Below are positions 7,258 through 15,709 of a stretch of DNA of 46,104 bases, piece after piece. Below the pieces are notes generated by a model. It had not been told where the DNA came from. It saw nothing but the letters and a program-made list of their open reading frames with translations, and searched no databases. The DNA comes from Kiritimatiellia bacterium (lineage in GTDB: Bacteria > Verrucomicrobiota > Kiritimatiellia > RFP12 > UBA1067). The stretch covers positions 1-46,104 of the forward strand of contig JAFXTB010000138.1 in the NCBI GenBank assembly GCA_017525225.1, read 5' to 3'. Position 1 is the first letter of the stretch. Each line of letters begins with the position of its first letter. The position numbers and the translations under genes were made by a program.

Positions 7258-8749
7258 AGCCCTCCGCCGCGGGCAAGGTGGCGAAAAGGGTCGTCAGCAC
7301 GGCCGCGCCGCGGAACGGGCAGTCCCCGAACGCATGCACGAGCACGCACAAGTTGCCCATTAGCAGCCAGAAGGCGCAGGCTGGCAGGCAGAATATCGCC
7401 TTGGGCTTGGGTGGTGCATTCTCCGGCCGAGCGAAAAGCGACGCCTTATAGAGCCGGCGCCATATCACGCATGTGGGCCACAGCAGCACCACCAGCATCG
7501 CCAGCAGCAGCGCCGCGCCCACGGCGCCGTGCTCGCACAGGAACTGCAGATAGTCGTTGTGGACGTTTGCGCCGCCGCGCGAATACCATCTGCCGAACTC
7601 ACGCAGGACGCGCGGCGGCACATACGGCAGGCACAAGTGCTTGTACCCCCATCCGCCGACACCGAAGAGCGGATGCTCCTTGAACAGCTCGATGGACGCC
7701 TCCGCATGCCATTCGGTCTTGCCGGTGACCCGGTCCGCTATGGCGGCAAGGTCGGCGGTCTTCATCTCCGCAGATATCCCCTTCGGCGAGAACACCATCA
7801 CAGCTACGCCCACGACCACCATGCCCACGGTTGAGAACACGATCGTCTTGAGTCGCCTTGTCCGCTCCATGCTGCGGCCGAACGCCTCGACGAGCACGTA
7901 CACGCCGATGCCGGCCGCCAGCAGGGCGGTCAGCATTATCGCCGCGCGGGAGCGCGTGTACAGCACCGCGAACAGGAGTAGCACCGTTCCCGGAAGCGGA
8001 TAGTTCGCCCTCAGCCAGTAGGTGCTCTGGCCAACCGTCTTGCGCCCCTCGTTGGCCGCGCGGAGGAAGTCCGTCTCCCTCGCGTGGTAGCGCCACAGCC
8101 CGACAGAGAAGGCGAACATCATCGTGAAGAACGCCCCCGCCGCGTTCGGATAGCCGAAGACGGAGAAGAAATACACGGGATGCTCCGGATTCTCCCAGAA
8201 CACGAAGCGCGCGCCGCATGCCTGCTCGATGAATCCGAAGATCGCCAGAGCCACGCCGTTCCACATCACCATCTCGAGGAACAGGCGCTTGCCCTCGCGC
8301 GTGAGCGCATGCCGCACCGCCAAGGCCGAGATGAACGCCGGAACGAACCATGTGATCACGCCGGAATGGTCCTTCACGTTCACGCAGTACGGCAGGAACG
8401 GTACAGGCGGGCTGGGATCCGCTCCGGCGGCGATCGCCCTGCATTCGCAGTTCGGGCAAAGCCCGTGATTGAAGAGCGGAACTACAAGCAGCAGCATGAA
8501 CGCCAGCACAAGGTACAGCATGGGATCGCGCCTGAGGCAGTGCCACAGCCGGTCACGCGCCTGCATCATGTCCTCGTAGGGCCGACGCTGCGGGAAGAAC
8601 AGCAGTCCCTCCATCGAGAGCGCCAGCAGCCAAGGCATGGTATCCATCAGCGGCGCGGGACGGGTCCCCCCGTACAGCCATGTAACGCCGGCCATCGTGA
8701 GGAACACGAGGATCGCCGGAAGATTGCGGTATAGCGGCTCGAACAGCAT
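7157..8749 (-). CDS. O-antigen ligase / Wzy-like polymerase family membrane protein
   Basis: A 530-residue polytopic membrane protein with about 10-12 hydrophobic segments. A large extracytoplasmic loop contains EHPLFGVGGWGYKHL and, further on, HNDYLQFLCEHG, the typical Wzy_C/WaaL signature (H-N-x-x-L). Such proteins join or polymerise glycan chains at the outer face of the inner membrane. No other glycan assembly genes are present, so the substrate is unknown. The ATG at 8749 lies 8 bases after the ahcY stop and the two are probably cotranscribed. The C-terminal ~35 residues are low-complexity (Ser/Gly/His) and are encoded antisense to the end of the ATP-grasp gene. Confidence 0.85.
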   Translation of the reverse strand: MLFEPLYRNLPAILVFLTMAGVTWLYGGTRPAPLMDTMPWLLALSMEGLLFFPQRRPYEDMMQARDRLWHCLRRDPMLYLVLAFMLLLVVPLFNHGLCPNCECRAIAAGADPSPPVPFLPYCVNVKDHSGVITWFVPAFISALAVRHALTREGKRLFLEMVMWNGVALAIFGFIEQACGARFVFWENPEHPVYFFSVFGYPNAAGAFFTMMFAFSVGLWRYHARETDFLRAANEGRKTVGQSTYWLRANYPLPGTVLLLFAVLYTRSRAAIMLTALLAAGIGVYVLVEAFGRSMERTRRLKTIVFSTVGMVVVGVAVMVFSPKGISAEMKTADLAAIADRVTGKTEWHAEASIELFKEHPLFGVGGWGYKHLCLPYVPPRVLREFGRWYSRGGANVHNDYLQFLCEHGAVGAALLLAMLVVLLWPTCVIWRRLYKASLFARPENAPPKPKAIFCLPACAFWLLMGNLCVLVHAFGDCPFRGAAVLTTLFATLPAAEGFIPRLEEIELTTRSHSGSSAGSSGHASQSARQG

Positions 8750-8757
8750 GGCTTGCC

Positions 8758-10215
8758 TCAGTACCGGTAGTAGTCAGGCTTGTAGGGCCCTTCGATGGGC
8801 ACGCCGATGTAGTCGGCCTGCCGCTTCGTGAGGCGCGTCAGCTTGGCGCCCCGCGCCGCGAGGTGGAGCCTGGCCACCTCCTCGTCGAGCTTCTTCGGAA
8901 GGCGCACAACCCCCTTCACCCCACCCTTCCAGAGCATCATCTGCGCGAGACACTGGTTTGTGAAGCTGCTGGACATCACGAAGGCGGGATGCCCCGTGGC
9001 GCAGCCGAGGTTGACGAGCCTGCCCTCAGCCAGAAGATAGATCGAATGACCGTCCTTGAAGGTGAACCTGTCGACCTGCGGCTTGATCGTGGTGCGCCTG
9101 ACACCCGGCCAGGCGAGAAGCCGCGCCACCTGTATCTCGTTGTCGAAATGGCCTATGTTGCAGACGATCGCCTGGTCACGCATCCCCGCCATGTCCTCGG
9201 CGGTGATGATGTCCACGTTGCCCGTCGTAGTGACGAACAGATCCGCCCAGCGCAGCGCGTCCTTGACGGTACCCACGTCGAATCCGGCCATGCACGCCTG
9301 AAGCGCACAGATAGGATCTACTTCGGAGACGCGTACGCGGCAGTGGTTCTCGCGCAGCGCCTCGGCGCAACCCTTGCCGACGTCGCCGTAGCCGCACACG
9401 AAAGCGTTCTTGCCGGCGAGCATCACGTCCGTCGCGCGCTTGATGCCGTCCACTAGCGACTCCCTGCAGCCGTAGATGTTGTCAAACTTCGACTTGGTCA
9501 CGGAATCGTTCACGTTCACCGCCGGGAAAAGCAGCTCGCCGCCAGCCTCGAGCTGGTAGAGGCGGTACACGCCCGTCGTCGTCTCCTCGGACACTCCCCT
9601 GATACGGGCGGCGGCGCGGGAGAACCAGCCTGGATCCCTCTCGAGCGTCTTTAGGATCGTGGCGTAGAGGGCCTCCTCTTCCGCAGAGAGGTCCTTGAGG
9701 CCCATGACGGCCTTAAGGGCATTAAGGCCATTAGAGGCTTTAGGGGCTTTAGAGGCCTTAGAGGCTTTAAGGCCGGCAAAGACCTTTTCGCAGGCAAGAC
9801 CGCGATGGATGAAAAGCGTGGCGTCGCCGCCATCGTCGACGATCAGGTCTGGTCCCTGGCCGTCCGGCCAGGTCAGTGCCGCCGCCGTGCACCACCAGTA
9901 TTCCTCTACCGTCTCGCCCTTCCACGCGAACACAGGCGTGCCGGCCTTGGCTATCGCCGCGGCGGCCGCGTCGTTCGTGGAGAATATGTTGCAGCTTGCC
10001 CAGCGGACGTCCGCTCCCAGCTCCTTGAGCGTTTCGATGAGGATGGCCGTCTCCACGGTCATGTGCAGCGAACCCATGATGCGCGCGCCCTTGAGCGGCT
10101 TCTTCGGCCCGTATTTACGGCGTGTTTCCATGAGCCCCGGCATCTCAGGCTCCTCCGTCTCGATGAGCCTGCGCCCAAGCGCTGCAAGTCCGATGTCCTT
10201 TACCTTGTATTTCAT
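8758..10215 (-). CDS. ahcY: Adenosylhomocysteinase
   Basis: A 485-residue NAD-dependent enzyme that hydrolyses S-adenosylhomocysteine to adenosine and homocysteine in the methyl cycle. Visible signatures are [35 protein letters not shown] (with the catalytic Lys), the NAD-binding GYGDVGKG, and the C-terminal PYKPDYYRY tail typical of the family. Residues about 147-170 are a low-complexity insertion of Lys-Ala-Ser type encoded by a 9-bp repeat. It sits in the linker that varies among family members, so activity need not be lost. The start at 10215 has a perfect extended -10 box only 7 nt upstream and no Shine-Dalgarno sequence. The O-antigen-ligase-like gene follows by 8 bases. Confidence 0.97.
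   Translation of the reverse strand: MKYKVKDIGLAALGRRLIETEEPEMPGLMETRRKYGPKKPLKGARIMGSLHMTVETAILIETLKELGADVRWASCNIFSTNDAAAAAIAKAGTPVFAWKGETVEEYWWCTAAALTWPDGQGPDLIVDDGGDATLFIHRGLACEKVFAGLKASKASKAPKASNGLNALKAVMGLKDLSAEEEALYATILKTLERDPGWFSRAAARIRGVSEETTTGVYRLYQLEAGGELLFPAVNVNDSVTKSKFDNIYGCRESLVDGIKRATDVMLAGKNAFVCGYGDVGKGCAEALRENHCRVRVSEVDPICALQACMAGFDVGTVKDALRWADLFVTTTGNVDIITAEDMAGMRDQAIVCNIGHFDNEIQVARLLAWPGVRRTTIKPQVDRFTFKDGHSIYLLAEGRLVNLGCATGHPAFVMSSSFTNQCLAQMMLWKGGVKGVVRLPKKLDEEVARLHLAARGAKLTRLTKRQADYIGVPIEGPYKPDYYRY
9709..9775 (-). repeat. 9-bp minisatellite inside ahcY
   Basis: About seven tandem 9-bp units of the form YNTTARRGG (for example CATTAAGGC, CTTTAGAGG, CCTTAGAGG on the + strand) lie in frame within ahcY. 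The length keeps the reading frame and produces a tripeptide-like Lys-Ala-Ser tract. A related degenerate array with the same 9-bp period lies in noncoding DNA at 43546-43590. Confidence 0.75.
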
Positions 10216-10222
10216 TGCGCGT

Positions 10223-10231
10223 ATTATACCA
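10223..10231 (-). promoter_or_regulatory. Extended -10 box of ahcY, 7 nt before the ATG
   Basis: The minus strand reads TGGTATAAT followed by ACGCGCA and the ahcY ATG. The 7-nt gap places transcription initiation at the start codon. No good -35 hexamer is visible at 16-18 bp, which fits an extended -10 promoter. The downstream bases are nearly the same as before the gene at 3262 (ACGCGCC). Confidence 0.75.
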
Positions 10232-10248
10232 TATCGAGGACGATAGGG

Positions 10249-11037
10249 CTAGAGAGTGATTCCCTGCGTGTTGTCGGCGTTCTTGGCCGGCAGCAGCGAG
10301 CCGATGAACTCCGCCAGGCGCCACGGCAGGAGCGACATCCCCCAGACCGCAAGACGCATCGGCCAGGGGAAGGCTATTAGCCCCACGTTTCGCTCTACCC
10401 GGTCCAGAATAATCCTCGCCGCCTTCGGCGCCTCCATGAAGAACGGCATTGGGCATGTGTTGCGGTCCGTAAGACGCGAGCGCACGAATCCCGGGCACAC
10501 CACGTTCACACGGATGCCTTCCGGACGCAGGAATCCGCGCAAGGAAAGCCCCCAGCTCTTCATGCCTGCCTTCGTGGCCGCGTACGACGGACACCCCGGA
10601 AGCGGCGCATATCCCGCGATGGACGCCGTTATCACGATCTGCCCACCCGCCTTGCGCGCGCGGTACAGCTCTATCGCGGGCAGCACCGTGTTCACCACGC
10701 CACCCACGTTGAGCGCGAATGTCGCCCGTACGTTCTCGGCGGATTCTCTGCCCGTGCCGCGGCCGGCGTTCGCGAACACCAGCCCCAGCGGGAACGCGGC
10801 GTCGCAGGCGGCCATCCAGCGCGACACCGCGCCTTCATCGGTAACGTCCACGATCTCGGCGCGCACCTCCGCCGTACCCGCGGCGCGGCACTCCGCCGCC
10901 ACGGTCTCGAGCCGCGCCGCATCGCGTCCGCAGAGGAACAGCGCCTTCGCCCCTCGCCGTGCGCATTCCACGGCCAGCGCGGCGCCGATGCCGCTCGAAG
11001 CCCCCGTGATCAGGATGTTGTCCGCAAGCCTTCCCAT
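10249..11037 (-). CDS. SDR-family NAD(P)-dependent oxidoreductase
   Basis: A 262-residue classical short-chain dehydrogenase/reductase. The cofactor motif TGASSGIG is at residues 11-18. The NAG motif is at residues about 89-91, the catalytic Ser is in ITASIAG, and YAATKAG holds the catalytic Tyr and Lys. NVVCPGFVRSRLT is the usual segment after the active site. The C-terminal helical stretch with several Trp residues suggests membrane association, as in lipid-related SDRs, but the substrate is unknown. The ATG lies 7 bases after the stop of the ETF-QO-like gene, so the two probably form an operon. Confidence 0.9.
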   Translation of the reverse strand: MGRLADNILITGASSGIGAALAVECARRGAKALFLCGRDAARLETVAAECRAAGTAEVRAEIVDVTDEGAVSRWMAACDAAFPLGLVFANAGRGTGRESAENVRATFALNVGGVVNTVLPAIELYRARKAGGQIVITASIAGYAPLPGCPSYAATKAGMKSWGLSLRGFLRPEGIRVNVVCPGFVRSRLTDRNTCPMPFFMEAPKAARIILDRVERNVGLIAFPWPMRLAVWGMSLLPWRLAEFIGSLLPAKNADNTQGITL

Positions 11038-11044
11038 GTCGCAA

Positions 11045-12907
11045 TCAGTTCTCGTTCGAGTGGAGTCCGCCGGAACCCGCCTTGAACACTATGTTGGACC
11101 TGTCCGTGCCGGGCAGCAACCTGGCGCAGTTCCAGATGCATCCGCCGCAGTGCACGCACTTCTCGCGGTCGAACTTAGGCGTCTCGCCTGGATTCTCGGG
11201 CGGCATCAGGGCCTGAGCCGAGCATATCTCCACGCACGTCATCTTGGTGCACGTGGCGCAAAGCGATGGATCCGCGAACGTCACATGGTCCGCGAAGCCC
11301 GGCGTGGCCTGCACCTTGCCGCCCATGAGCAGAACGTCCTGGTGCGACATCAGCAGCTTGCCGTCGAACGGGATCGGAGGCCAGCCGCAGGCGTCCATCA
11401 CGGCGTCATGGAGCGGCTGGCCGGCCTTCTTCGCGGCGGCGATGGCGGTCTCGAACTTCGCCTTGTCCTTGATGCGGCCCTTGACCGCCGTTTCCAGGTC
11501 CGGGATGCGCGTCGCGGGCGGCACGCTCTTGAACGGCAGGCTGAGGCCCGTGAAACCGCAGAGCCCCTCGCCCACCATGCCCCAGAAGAACGACTTGTTG
11601 AATCCGTTGCGCGCGCCCTTGGCCTTGCGCAGGCGCTTGTCGAGCGCCGAGGCGCGGCGCATCTTCACGTAGGTGGCCTCAAGGTTGGACTTGGTGTAGT
11701 CCTTGCCTTCCTTGGCGAGCTCCAGAACCGCCTTCGCGAGCATCGCGCCGGACTCCCACGCTTCGTCCACGCCCGCGTTCGCGAGGCAGTCCGTGGTGCC
11801 GGAGCCTTCGCCGATGCGCGCGTAGCCGTCGCCCACGAGGAACGGCTCGCCCTCGACACCGGATTCCTGGATGGACTTCGCGCCCCAGCTCAGGAGCGTG
11901 CCGCCCTCGATGTGCCGCCAGATGTACGGATGCATCATCCAGTGCTGCAGATAGCGGTAGGTCGTGCGCACGGGCGTATCCTGCCACGGTGCGACGAAAA
12001 TGCCCATCGAAGCCGTGCGGTTGGGGCCCACGTAGAAAAAGCCGAAGATTTCCGGCTCCGGGAAGCCAAGCGTATGCAGCACGGTACCGGGTTCCAGCGT
12101 GCAGGATTCCGGAAGCTGCACGACGGCCTTCATGCCCACGCCCCAGTCGTTGCGATGGTGGCCGGGCGGCAGGCCGAACTTCTCGTCGAGCGCGCGCCCG
12201 ACGGCGCCCACCGGACCGTCCGCCACGACCGTGAGCGCCGCCTTGATGTCCATGCCGGGCATGTACACGCCTTCCTGCGGCGCGCCTTTCTTGTCCACGC
12301 CCTGGTCGGCCATGCGCACGCCCACGACCCTGTCGCCATCGAAGAGCGGCGCCGCCACGGGCGAGCCGGGCATGATCATGAAGCCATGCTCCATCGCCTT
12401 CTGGGCGGCCCAGCCCATGAACGCGCCCATGTTGAGGATGTAGCCGGGCTTCTTGTCCATGAACGGCGGGATGAACGGCAGCTCGCGCGCCTGCCATTTG
12501 CCGCCCTTCATGACGATCCCGCCCATCTTGAAGGCGCAATCCACGAGCTTCGTGCCGAAGGAGCGCTTCGAACAGCCCAGATGGTCGAAGAGGTACGCGA
12601 GCTTTTCCGCCTTGACCTCGATCGCGTTGGGGATTTCGGCGGCCAGGTCGAGATCGGGGAAGGTGGCCTTGATTGCCGCGCCCTTCGTTACGATGCCGGA
12701 GACTCCGAAGCCCACGTCGTCCGCGCGCTCGTAGCATGTGACCTGCAGCGGCATGCCCGGCATGGCCTTTGATTCCAGGAGCGGCGTGCCATCCTCCCTG
12801 GTCCTGGACAGCTCGGGGCCGAGCGTGGCCAGGAAACCGGCGGCCGCGGGACCGAACCCCACCACCGCGATGTCCGTCTCCATAGACTGGCGTTCCATGT
12901 TTTCCAT
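11045..12907 (-). CDS. Electron-transfer-flavoprotein:quinone oxidoreductase-like flavoprotein
   Basis: A 620-residue protein with an N-terminal FAD-binding fold (VVGFGPAAAGFLA) and a long substrate/quinone domain. The C-terminal ferredoxin-like part contains CATCTKMTC...C and CVHCGGCIWNC, followed by IVFKAGSGGLH, which recalls the last segment of ETF-QO (FixC/ETFDH). The usual role is transfer of electrons from reduced ETF to quinone at the membrane. No etfAB genes are visible in the window, so the donor is unknown. The second cluster appears complete, with at least seven Cys in all. Starts at 12907, 12898 or 12883 are possible; 12907 is 9 nt after a perfect extended -10 box. An SDR gene follows at 7 bases. 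Confidence 0.8.
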   Translation of the reverse strand: MENMERQSMETDIAVVGFGPAAAGFLATLGPELSRTREDGTPLLESKAMPGMPLQVTCYERADDVGFGVSGIVTKGAAIKATFPDLDLAAEIPNAIEVKAEKLAYLFDHLGCSKRSFGTKLVDCAFKMGGIVMKGGKWQARELPFIPPFMDKKPGYILNMGAFMGWAAQKAMEHGFMIMPGSPVAAPLFDGDRVVGVRMADQGVDKKGAPQEGVYMPGMDIKAALTVVADGPVGAVGRALDEKFGLPPGHHRNDWGVGMKAVVQLPESCTLEPGTVLHTLGFPEPEIFGFFYVGPNRTASMGIFVAPWQDTPVRTTYRYLQHWMMHPYIWRHIEGGTLLSWGAKSIQESGVEGEPFLVGDGYARIGEGSGTTDCLANAGVDEAWESGAMLAKAVLELAKEGKDYTKSNLEATYVKMRRASALDKRLRKAKGARNGFNKSFFWGMVGEGLCGFTGLSLPFKSVPPATRIPDLETAVKGRIKDKAKFETAIAAAKKAGQPLHDAVMDACGWPPIPFDGKLLMSHQDVLLMGGKVQATPGFADHVTFADPSLCATCTKMTCVEICSAQALMPPENPGETPKFDREKCVHCGGCIWNCARLLPGTDRSNIVFKAGSGGLHSNEN

Positions 12908-12916
12908 AGCCCTTTC

Positions 12917-12925
12917 ATTATACCA
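12917..12925 (-). promoter_or_regulatory. Extended -10 box of the ETF-QO-like gene
   Basis: The minus strand reads TGGTATAAT, then 9 nt (GAAAGGGCT), then ATG. With initiation 6-7 nt after the hexamer, the leader would be about 2-3 nt if the first ATG is used, or 11-12 nt if the ATG at 12898 is used. No clear -35 box is present. Confidence 0.65.
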
Positions 12926-12952
12926 AATGGGACGACGCCGTGCGACACTTGA

Positions 12953-13810
12953 TCACACGGCGCACAAGCGGTCGACCAGCGGCAGCAGGTCGGGGCATTC
13001 GATGCTCTCCGCCGCGCCGGCGTCCATCGCCGCCGCGAAGCCTGGATCAATCGGCAGACGGCAGACCGTGCCTATGCCGTGGCGGGCGGCGATCTCTCCG
13101 ACCCGGCTCCTGCCGAAGATGTCGTGCCTGGCGCCGCAGCCGGGGCATTTGAAGAAGCTCATGTTCTCCACGATGCCCAGCACGTTCTTCTGCATCATCT
13201 CTGCCATCTTTATCGACTTCTCGACGATGAGGCCCACGAGCTCCTGCGGGCTTGCCACGACGACCACGCCGTCCACCGGAAGCGACTGGAACACCGTCAG
13301 CGGCACATCGCCCGTGCCGGGCGGCATGTCCACGAACATCACGTCCACGTCCTCCCAGCACACATCCGTCCAGAACTGCTTCACTGCCCCCGCGATGACG
13401 GGGCCGCGCCACACGACCGGCTCGGCCGGATCCTTGACAAGCAGGTTGAGCGACATCACCTTGATGCCCATGTTCGAGCATGGCGGCAGGATGCCGCGCT
13501 CGTCCTGGAAGGCTCCGCAGGCGAGATTGAATGCCTTGGGGATGGAAGGTCCGGTGATGTCGGCGTCAAGGATCGCCGCCTTGAGCCCCCGGCGCGCCGC
13601 CATGACGGCAAGCATGGCCGTCACGAAGCTCTTGCCCACCCCGCCCTTGCCGCTCGCCACGGCTATCACCCTGCCCACCTTCGACGCGGCGTTCAGCGGT
13701 GCGCTGAAATCCTGCCGTTCCTTCCTTTCCGAGCATTCCTTGCCGCAGCTCGAGCAATCATGCGAACATTCCGCCATCTTACGCCATGCCTCCTGCATTT
13801 GCTGATCCAT
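12953..13810 (-). CDS. Mrp/NBP35-type P-loop ATPase, Fe-S cluster carrier
   Basis: A 285-residue ParA/MinD-like ATPase of the Mrp/ApbC/NBP35 group, which binds and transfers Fe-S clusters to apoproteins in the cytoplasm. The deviant Walker A is SGKGGVGKS. VDMPPGTGD is the family signature, and FKCPGCG is the CxxC pair that holds the bridging cluster. The N-terminal Cys motif (CSHDCSSCGKEC) resembles that of NBP35-type members. The start could be TTG at 13816 or ATG at 13810; the ATG begins 3 bases upstream of the end of the KamA-like gene's last codons, so coupling is likely either way. It is last in the fmt/kamA run, next to an Fe-S radical SAM enzyme that would need cluster delivery. Confidence 0.92.
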   Translation of the reverse strand: MDQQMQEAWRKMAECSHDCSSCGKECSERKERQDFSAPLNAASKVGRVIAVASGKGGVGKSFVTAMLAVMAARRGLKAAILDADITGPSIPKAFNLACGAFQDERGILPPCSNMGIKVMSLNLLVKDPAEPVVWRGPVIAGAVKQFWTDVCWEDVDVMFVDMPPGTGDVPLTVFQSLPVDGVVVVASPQELVGLIVEKSIKMAEMMQKNVLGIVENMSFFKCPGCGARHDIFGRSRVGEIAARHGIGTVCRLPIDPGFAAAMDAGAAESIECPDLLPLVDRLCAV

Positions 13811-13812
13811 CT

Positions 13813-14727
13813 TCAAAGTTCACAAAGCGGCACCTTGCGCGTTGAACCCGGCACATCGGCTACGAACCGCGGCATGCCGAGCCCGCCTATTCCCTCGGCG
13901 CATGCGCGCTCGATCTCCAGCGCCCTTTCAAGCGGCACGCGCAGATGCGGCATGCCCGCCACGGGATCGCACTGGAACACGTAGTACGGCCGCACCCGCG
14001 CCCGCTGGAGCGCGCGGAAAAGCTCCAGCATGGCCTCCGCCGAATCGTTCACTCCCGCGAGAAGCACCGTCTGGCAGGATACCGGGATGCCCGCCCGCAC
14101 CAGGTTCAAACACGCCTCCACCGCATCAGGCGTCAGCTCGGCCGCACAGTTGAACTGCGTGTTCACCCACACCTTCCCGCATCGGCCCAGACGCTGCGAC
14201 AGGTCGCGCGTGACGCGCAATGGATTCGCGCATGGCGCGCGCGTGCATACGCGCACCACGTCCACCTGCTCAAGATCGCCGAAGGCGCGTACGAACCGCA
14301 TCACCTCGTCGTCGGGCAGGACAAGCGGATCACCGCCGGAAAGCAGCACGTCGCGCACAGCGGGCCGCTCCTTCACGTAGTCTATGCAGGCGGACAACTC
14401 CTCGTCGGAGCGTACCACCTCCGCGTTGCCGAGAAGCCCCTTGCGCGTGCAGTGGCGGCAGTTCATGAAGCAGCTGTCCGAGGTCATCACAAGGACGCGG
14501 TCCGCAAAGCGCTGCTTGAGCCCATAGCACCCGGCCGCATCGGATTCCTCCCCGAACGGATCGGCCTCCATGCCGTCCTCCTCCTCCAGCTCGCGGGGAT
14601 CGGGATCTACCTGGATGCGGAACTGCGGACACCTGTCCGCCAGAGCCCGCGCGTACGGACAGGCATGGTATGGGTATCGCTCTACGACTTCGGCGGTCGT
14701 GCCGGCTGCTGGGGGAGGCTCGTTCAT
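13813..14727 (-). CDS. KamA/EpmB-family radical SAM protein (lysine 2,3-aminomutase-like)
   Basis: A 304-residue member of the lysine 2,3-aminomutase family. The radical SAM motif Cys86-x3-Cys90-x2-Cys93 lies in SCFMNCRHCTRKG. LLSGGDPL follows, and VWVNTQFNC plus YYVFQCDPVAG correspond to the PLP and substrate region. The family moves the lysine amino group from C2 to C3; short members such as EpmB act on lysine used to modify elongation factor P, while KamA proteins make free beta-lysine. At 304 residues it is nearer the EpmB length, but no efp or epmA is nearby. Start ATG 14727 overlaps the fmt stop (ATGA). The much longer open frame upstream is antiphase fmt sequence and is not part of the gene. 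Confidence 0.87.
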   Translation of the reverse strand: MNEPPPAAGTTAEVVERYPYHACPYARALADRCPQFRIQVDPDPRELEEEDGMEADPFGEESDAAGCYGLKQRFADRVLVMTSDSCFMNCRHCTRKGLLGNAEVVRSDEELSACIDYVKERPAVRDVLLSGGDPLVLPDDEVMRFVRAFGDLEQVDVVRVCTRAPCANPLRVTRDLSQRLGRCGKVWVNTQFNCAAELTPDAVEACLNLVRAGIPVSCQTVLLAGVNDSAEAMLELFRALQRARVRPYYVFQCDPVAGMPHLRVPLERALEIERACAEGIGGLGMPRFVADVPGSTRKVPLCEL

Positions 14728-15701
14728 CTGGATATCATCATGTCTGAAAGCGGCTTCAGGGGACGCCCGCGCAGGAACGCCCCGCCATCCATCATGCGCG
14801 AGCCCTCGGGCTTGAGCGCCGTGAGCAGCAGCGCGGTGTCCGCCGTACGCACCACCGGCCCGCGCGACGTCACCGCCAGCACCGTGCCGGGAAGCTCGCT
14901 GCGCTGCGAAGGATCGAGCCTGGCGAACTCGGCGCCGTATACGACAAGCCGCCCCGAATCCTTCTTCCTCAGGCGCAGCGGCAGGAACGTGTAGCATCCC
15001 GGCCACGGCGTGAACGCACGGATGCGCCGCTCTATCACGACCGACGGCTGGGACCAGTCTATCAGCCCGTCGGACTTGCGGTACTTGTGGGCGAAGGTCG
15101 CCTCCTCGTCCACCTGCGGCGTGGGCGGCGGCAGCTGGCGGGCCGACATGAGCTTCAGGGCCTTGGCGAGATTCACCCCGCCGGAGATAGCCAGCCTGTC
15201 CATGAGCGTCTCGCCCGTGTCGTCCTGGTATATCGGCTCGTACGCCTGCAGGAGTATCGGACCGTCGTCCATGCCCAGCCCCATGCGCATCACCGTCACG
15301 CCCGTCATCTTCTCGCCAGCCGCGATCGCGCTCGCCACCGGCGATGCGCCGCGATACTTCGGCAGAAGCGAGAAGTGGCAATTCACGCAGCCGAAGGGCG
15401 GCAGGTTCAGAAGCTCGTCCTTCAGGAACTGCCCGAACGCCACCACCACCACCACGTCCGGCTTTCTGGCACGTATCCACGCCAGAGCCTCGGGGTCGTT
15501 CACGTCCTCGGGCGTTATGCAGGATGTTATCTTCCGCTCCGCGGCGTATGCGCGGCATGGACACGGCGTAAGAGCCTTTCCTCGCCCGGCAGGGCGGTCC
15601 GGCTGGGTCACCAGCCCCACCACCTCAAGCCCCGGCAGCCGAAGTATGGCGCGCAGGCATGTGGCCGACGCGGCCGACGAACCCATGAAAACTATTCGCA
15701 T
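14724..15701 (-). CDS. fmt: Methionyl-tRNA formyltransferase
   Basis: A 325-residue enzyme that formylates initiator Met-tRNA using 10-formyl-tetrahydrofolate. NCHFSLLPKYRGASP is the active-site motif with the conserved Asn and His, and GLGMDDGPIL carries the catalytic Asp. The C-terminal OB-like domain that contacts tRNA is present (FTPWPGCYTFLP then GTVLAV). Length matches the family. The ATG at 15701 is 8 bases after the LRR gene stop, and its TGA overlaps the start of the KamA-like gene. It therefore sits inside a minus-strand transcription unit with two exported proteins upstream, an unusual place for this translation gene. Confidence 0.95.
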   Translation of the reverse strand: MRIVFMGSSAASATCLRAILRLPGLEVVGLVTQPDRPAGRGKALTPCPCRAYAAERKITSCITPEDVNDPEALAWIRARKPDVVVVVAFGQFLKDELLNLPPFGCVNCHFSLLPKYRGASPVASAIAAGEKMTGVTVMRMGLGMDDGPILLQAYEPIYQDDTGETLMDRLAISGGVNLAKALKLMSARQLPPPTPQVDEEATFAHKYRKSDGLIDWSQPSVVIERRIRAFTPWPGCYTFLPLRLRKKDSGRLVVYGAEFARLDPSQRSELPGTVLAVTSRGPVVRTADTALLLTALKPEGSRMMDGGAFLRGRPLKPLSDMMISR

Positions 15702-15709
15702 GCTGAAAG

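Noticed and set aside
10256..12772. 838-residue + strand open frame
   Set aside because: It is antisense to the SDR and ETF-QO-like genes, whose cofactor and Fe-S motifs are unambiguous.
14728..15564. N-terminal extension of the KamA-like gene to 15564
   Set aside because: This stretch is the fmt gene read in another frame. The KamA family begins at the ATG at 14727, which overlaps the fmt stop.
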